From Liquidambar formosana (lineage: Eukaryota > Streptophyta > Magnoliopsida > Saxifragales > Altingiaceae): 64,000 bases of DNA. The notes under the pieces were generated by a model. It had not been told where the DNA came from. It ran no database searches and was given only the letters and a program-made list of their open reading frames with translations. Of the stretch, positions 60,389 through 64,000 are shown in pieces (position 1 is the first letter of the stretch; each line of letters opens with the position of its first letter). The DNA is taken from the NCBI GenBank assembly GCA_039720395.1, contig CM077827.1:9091991-9155990 (forward strand), in the 5' to 3' direction. A program made the position numbers and the translations under genes.

Positions 60389-60800
60389 TGCCCTAAAAAT
60401 AGCCAACTATACAGACTTTTAGGTGGCTATATTGCAAGGCAGTGGGTGTGTCATGTTAAAAAAAAAAAAAATTTAGCCAACTACACTCACTTTTAGTTGG
60501 CTATATTGTATGGCAGTGGGATATGTCATGTGTGAAAAAAAAAATTAGCCAACTATATCCACTTTTAGTTGGCTAATTTGCAAGGCAGTGGGTATGTCAT
60601 GTGAAAAAAAAAATTATTATAGCCAACTACATCCACTTTTAGTTGGCTATATTGCATGGCAGTGGGTTATCTCATGTGGGAAAAAAAAAATAGCCAATTA
60701 TATCCACTTGTAGTTGGTTATTTTGCATAGCAGATGGTTTTCTCATATGACACAAAAAAAAATTTAGCCAACTACACCCACTTTTAGTTGGCTATATTGC
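60389..60800. repeat. Tandem repeat, about six units of about 65-75 bp
   Basis: Each unit is TAGCCAACTA(C/T)A.CCACTTT TAGTTGGCTATATTGCA.GGCAGTGGG, then TCATGTG and an A-run. TAGCCAACTA and TAGTTGGCTA within a unit are inverted, so each unit can form a small stem. The array lies inside the Harbinger-like element. Confidence 0.93.
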
Positions 60801-61089
60801 ATGGATGTGTAATGGTGAGGGAAGGGACATGGCTGGAATAAGATTTTCTTCCTTGAAGAAGGCAAGGGCACGCTTGGAATTTAAAATTATTGTAAAACAG
60901 ATTCCCAGGAGTCGGGAATCAAACCCACGTTCTCATCAGGAATGCTTTTAGCCTTTCATTGGGAATCTGAGGGGTAGCGGGAATGATACTTCTCTGGGAA
61001 TGTGGCCCTGCCAAACGGGGGAAAGGGGAATGAAACCCCTTTCCCGGGAATCATACCCCCGAACCAAACGGTGCCTTAGTAGTAAAGAA

Positions 61090-61252
61090 GTTAGGTCCCA
61101 AGATTCTAAGGTGGCTAACTCAAGTAAATATGAAAGATTTCGATTTCAAGTCTCAGCACTTTAATAAATATACTACCTGAACAGTAATTAATCCCTGGTT
61201 GAAAGCTTTTGGGGAGGGTGTGGGGGAAAAACACTGAGTCTTGACCAAAAAA
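61090..61252 (+). mobile_element. SINE, diverged copy of the 8628-8792 family
   Basis: Shares TTAGGTCCCAAG, GTGGCTAACTC, TTAATCCCTGGTTGAAAG and ACTGAGTCTTGACCAAAA with the SINE at 8628. The B box is degraded (GATTTCAAGTCTC). No clean target duplication. It sits just downstream of the Harbinger-like element's TTA. Confidence 0.78.
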
Positions 61253-62094
61253 GGAAAAGAAAAAGCTGAACTGGGGTTGTCAATTGTCAGGTAAGCCCTC
61301 ATACGGTGTTCTTCGTAAATGGCATTCACCGGTGATGATTATTATTAGGATTTCGGTTCGGTATCTATCTTCTATTCTGCTAGGGTTTCTTTTGCGGACC
61401 AAATTGGAGGAGCAAACCACAATTTCTTTCCTTTGTCCGTTCCTTTTTCTCATTCCATGCGTCATGTTAACGTTTCGTTTGGAGGAAAACTTGTTTGGTT
61501 CCTGAATGAAGAGGCATGATTGGTTTTTCTTTTTAATTGAAATATACAACCACCCACCAGGACAAAGCACAAAATTGTGTGGTATCGGCATGATTTTTTT
61601 TTTCTTTTTTTCTTTTTTTCTTTTCTGATTGAAACATATCCACCAGGACAAAGGGATCCTTAATATATATATATATATATATTTTTTTTTTTTTGTTTAT
61701 TCAGCTATTTAATTTATTTTTTCCATACGGAATATTTTCTTGCAGAGTGCCAATGTCTCCGAGAACTCGATCCGTGAAGGAATTTGTATTTCTATGGGGT
61801 ATGTTTTCTCGCCCTTTTTGTTTATTATTTTTGTTACTCTTTAAATTGTTGTTTTCATCTGCTACTCCAGGTGGTACATTGTCTCTGCTTGCTGCTGTGT
61901 GTTGTGGCAGTTTTCAATTAGGGGAGTGGTACGTGTTAAACGGTTGTTATGTGCTTTTTAACTATTCTTCTTTTGGTTTTCCCTTTTTTCATTGTTGTTT
62001 CAAGTTCAATATGAGAATTCTTAGTTTTAAATCTTGGACCTTGATAAATAATAAGCACACTATGTTGCGTTCTCATACCGCTTATTTCTGGAAC

Positions 62095-62350
62095 TAACAC
62101 ATAGAGAAGAAAATCCCAATTTACATGATCGTAAGCTTTTTCCACATCCAATTTACACAAAATCTGGGAATCCCCCTCTAATCCTCAACTCAACCTATAA
62201 GGACAACATCCAAAATTTGTCTTCCTTTCAAAAAACGCATTTTGATTAGGGGAAATCACACACCCACCACCTCTTCAAGCCTCCAAGCCAAGACCTTTGC
62301 AATAAGCTTATGCCTTGCTATGTAAGCAAGACTTGTCAAAACGATTACAC
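62095..62350 (-). mobile_element. LINE reverse-transcriptase fragment
   Basis: The minus strand reads KLIAKVLAWRLEEVVGV, then KMRFLKGRQILDVVLIG in shifted frames and finally [21 protein letters not shown] split across two windows. [15 protein letters not shown] is the signature of the plant L1-type LINE reverse transcriptase just before its palm motifs. Several stops and frameshifts show decay. It abuts the end of the copy-3 gene segment. Confidence 0.88.
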
Positions 62351-62815
62351 ACAATTGATTAGTAAGAAATTTTTTGCAGCTTTTGTATTAGTTAATTCTG
62401 AGACTCCATTAGTTATTTTATTAGAGTGGGATTCCTATGGGGTCTTTGAGAGATTATAAGGCTTATCTCCCCCACCCCCTCCTTTTATTTATTTATTTAT
62501 TATTATTATCATAGAGAAACAGTAAATTTCCAGTGCTGCTGCACTTTTTTTGTCCACTACCTGTCCATAAGTTTGAATTTCAACCTCAAAAACCCTTATT
62601 TTTTGTCACAAGCTTAACATTACCTTTCTGTACAAATTCCTTTGAAAACCCGAAATTTCCATTGCTGTCTTGACATTATAGTAAGCTTTCACCTTTGATA
62701 TCACATTACATTCATCCTTAAATCACAACCAAATTAACCTTTATTATATCTAGAACTCTTAAAATCAGCTTTTTCATAATCCATAAAAAAAAGAAGTTCT
62801 AGCCCACCTATCTTG
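62351..62815. other. Intergenic, no gene seen
   Basis: AT-rich sequence with a TTTA run (62485-62505). No supported features. Confidence 0.5.
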
Positions 62816-62823
62816 ATTGTAAG

Positions 62824-63836
62824 CAATGTTTTAAAAAATCCATCCCGGGCGTGTTTCTGCTTGTTTTGAGGGGTTAAACACCCTTGGGCGTAAATATTTA
62901 GGCAGTACTCCAGCTGGGTGTATGCCCTTGGCCTAAGATGCACGTCCCATACCCAAAAAATGTGTTTTTTATTATTATTATTATTTTTTTTTTATAAATT
63001 TTTTTTTAAAATGTTTTTGGCATGAGGTGTACGCCCACTGTGCCCAAACGGAACTTAAGCACCAAACATCAAAACGGTTGTGTTTTCATGTATCCTTATT
63101 TCCTTCCAACTCAACAGTCGTAACCCTACACCCCTACCCTTCTAAATTGTCAAGGGTAAACCCAAACAAAGCAAATGATGGCCAAGAAGAAGAGAGGAGA
63201 AGAAACGAAGACCACATACCTTCCGGTGACCTTGTAGCTTGAAGGTATGGCGGTCAGAAACCCAGTAGCCTCCAGTGATCCTTTGGGAATTGATTTCGGT
63301 GACAGATATATTGTATATCTTTATCTTTTTCTTTTTTTGGTTCAGTGGCGTTGAGGATATGAGACTTGATGCCCTCCGGTTACTAAGATCATCACTGCCG
63401 GTATGAGTCCAGCCGGTAATGGTCACCTTTGGCTCCTAATCAAGTGACAACAGCCCCAGCCCTAAGCCCCTTCGCGTTGGAGCCTTGAGGCTTTCTAATG
63501 GAATAACCCTGTTTGGGTTACCTTTTGTCTTTTTTGTAAATGCGTCAGGCTTTCTAAGCTTCTAACGACTAGGCAGTGTTGCAGCAAGGCTTTCCCTCTT
63601 CTTTAATGCTTTTTACTGTCTCAGCCTTTTGAAACAAAATGGTGCGTTTTAAGTTTCTTTAAATGAATAGAATTTGTTATGTATTCCTAATATTTTTTCA
63701 GTATTCTTAATTTATTCTATATTTTTATATATAAAATTAAAAACTTGTGAGACTTACCCCCCATGTCTTGGGGCTTATGCCCTGCCCCACATAAGGGAAA
63801 TTGCCCCGCCTCACGCCCACACCTTTTAAAACATTG
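62824..63836. mobile_element. hAT-like non-autonomous element with 8-bp target duplication
   Basis: Terminal inverted repeats CAATGTTTTAAAA (left) and TTTTAAAACATTG (right) are exact over 13 bp. ATTGTAAG flanks the element exactly at 62816-62823 and 63837-63844. An 8-bp duplication with short inverted repeats fits hAT. Subterminal GGGCGTG-type words occur at both ends. The 1013-bp interior has no transposase frame. Confidence 0.9.
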
Positions 63837-63844
63837 ATTGTAAG

Positions 63845-64000
63845 TATCCTTATTCTCTACTTTAAGGTTTATCCTATGTCGATTACATTTTGTTGGCCTT
63901 TTTTTTTTTTTTAATAAAAAAAATTAAATGAAAATGTTGATGTCTTTGTGCATTTAGAAATTCAAAGCCACTTAGAAGTTCTTTTTAAAAATTTATAATT
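63845..64000. other. Window end, no feature seen
   Basis: Short AT-rich flank with a T-run at about 63900. Confidence 0.5.

Larger units (their letters stand above)
59812..61075 (+). mobile_element. Harbinger-like non-autonomous element, TTA target site
   Basis: The left end GGGTGTGTTTGGTTCGGGGA and the complemented right end GGCACCGTTTGGTTCGGGGG are inverted repeats. TTA flanks it at 59809-59811 and 61076-61078. A 3-bp TTA target duplication and GTTTGGTTCGGGG ends are characteristic of PIF/Harbinger elements. Subterminal GGGAATG/CATTCCC words repeat on both sides. The interior holds a possible transposase-exon remnant (60151-60353) and a tandem minisatellite (60389-60800). Confidence 0.9.
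59700..61998 (+). pseudogene. Unidentified duplicated gene, copy 3 of 3, 5' part
   Basis: AAAGTGGTCCAGTGGCCAAA and TTTGTTCGATTTGCC (59751-59795) correspond to 16361-16404. After the Harbinger-like element and SINE the match resumes with GTTGTCAATTGTCAG (donor GTAAGC at 61291), then TATCTATCTTCTATTCTGCT and the small exon 61745-61798 (ATG at 61753, MSPRTRSVKEFVFLWG, donor GTATGT). Similarity ends near TTTTCATCTGCTACTCCAG (61869). The 3' exons of the other copies are absent and a LINE fragment follows. Conservation of acceptor, reading frame KxFVFxWG and donor in copies 2 and 3 argues for a once-coding exon. Family unknown. Confidence 0.5.

Noticed and set aside
60389..60800. CRISPR-like array
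   Set aside because: The sequence between core words is also repeated; it is an ordinary tandem minisatellite.

Overview
The window is plant nuclear DNA, probably from a woody angiosperm. The evidence is AT-rich sequence with long A/T tracts, many plant-type transposable elements (FAR1/MULE transposase, DUF1985-Ulp1 genes, Tat-like, copia-like and LARD-like LTRs, Harbinger-, hAT- and Mutator-type non-autonomous elements, tRNA-derived SINEs), and GT-AG introns. I found no bacterial, organellar or viral gene. I see no intact host gene that I can name, and all recognisable coding sequence is broken. The species cannot be determined from this.

Layout. 1-735: a GGTCACTCCAAATGGTAAGT-type minisatellite. 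1-4.7 kb otherwise: no firm gene. 4.7-8 kb: the 3' end of an unidentified gene on the minus strand, a LINE scrap, and two Mutator-type elements sharing one terminal sequence, inserted beside or into a possible small minus-strand gene. 8.6-8.8 kb: a SINE with a perfect target-site duplication. 11.57-15.76 kb: a very long solo LTR of Tat/Ogre type. 16.2-17.8 kb: a second copy of the unidentified gene. 20.8-22.6 and 22.9-25.4 kb: two more solo LTRs. 26-28.7 kb: small hairpin elements and microsatellites. 29-44.7 kb: remains of a large Mutator-like element carrying a FAR1-type transposase (plus strand) converging on a DUF1985/Ulp1-protease gene (minus strand), invaded by two solo LTRs. 45.3-46.9 kb: hairpin MITEs and an apparently exact 149-bp tandem duplication. 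48-50.2 kb: a partial LTR. 51.1-53.5 kb: MITEs, a copia end fragment and a SINE-like unit. 53.93-59.53 kb: a non-coding LTR retrotransposon with a 5-bp target duplication. 59.7-62.1 kb: a third copy of the unidentified gene, split by a Harbinger-like element (with a tandem minisatellite and a possible transposase exon) plus a SINE. 62.1-62.35 kb: a LINE reverse-transcriptase fragment. 62.82-63.84 kb: a hAT-like element with an 8-bp target duplication.

How it fits together. This is a nested-transposon landscape in which most LTR elements have been reduced to solo LTRs. The most informative locus is the FAR1 + Ulp1 element at 29-44.7 kb. Its exons, splice phases and inactivating mutations can be read directly, and a distinctive short motif (AACTAGAT) recurs through its non-coding parts and seems to mark its extent. 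Calls rest on my own reading of the sequence; no alignment or database search was run.
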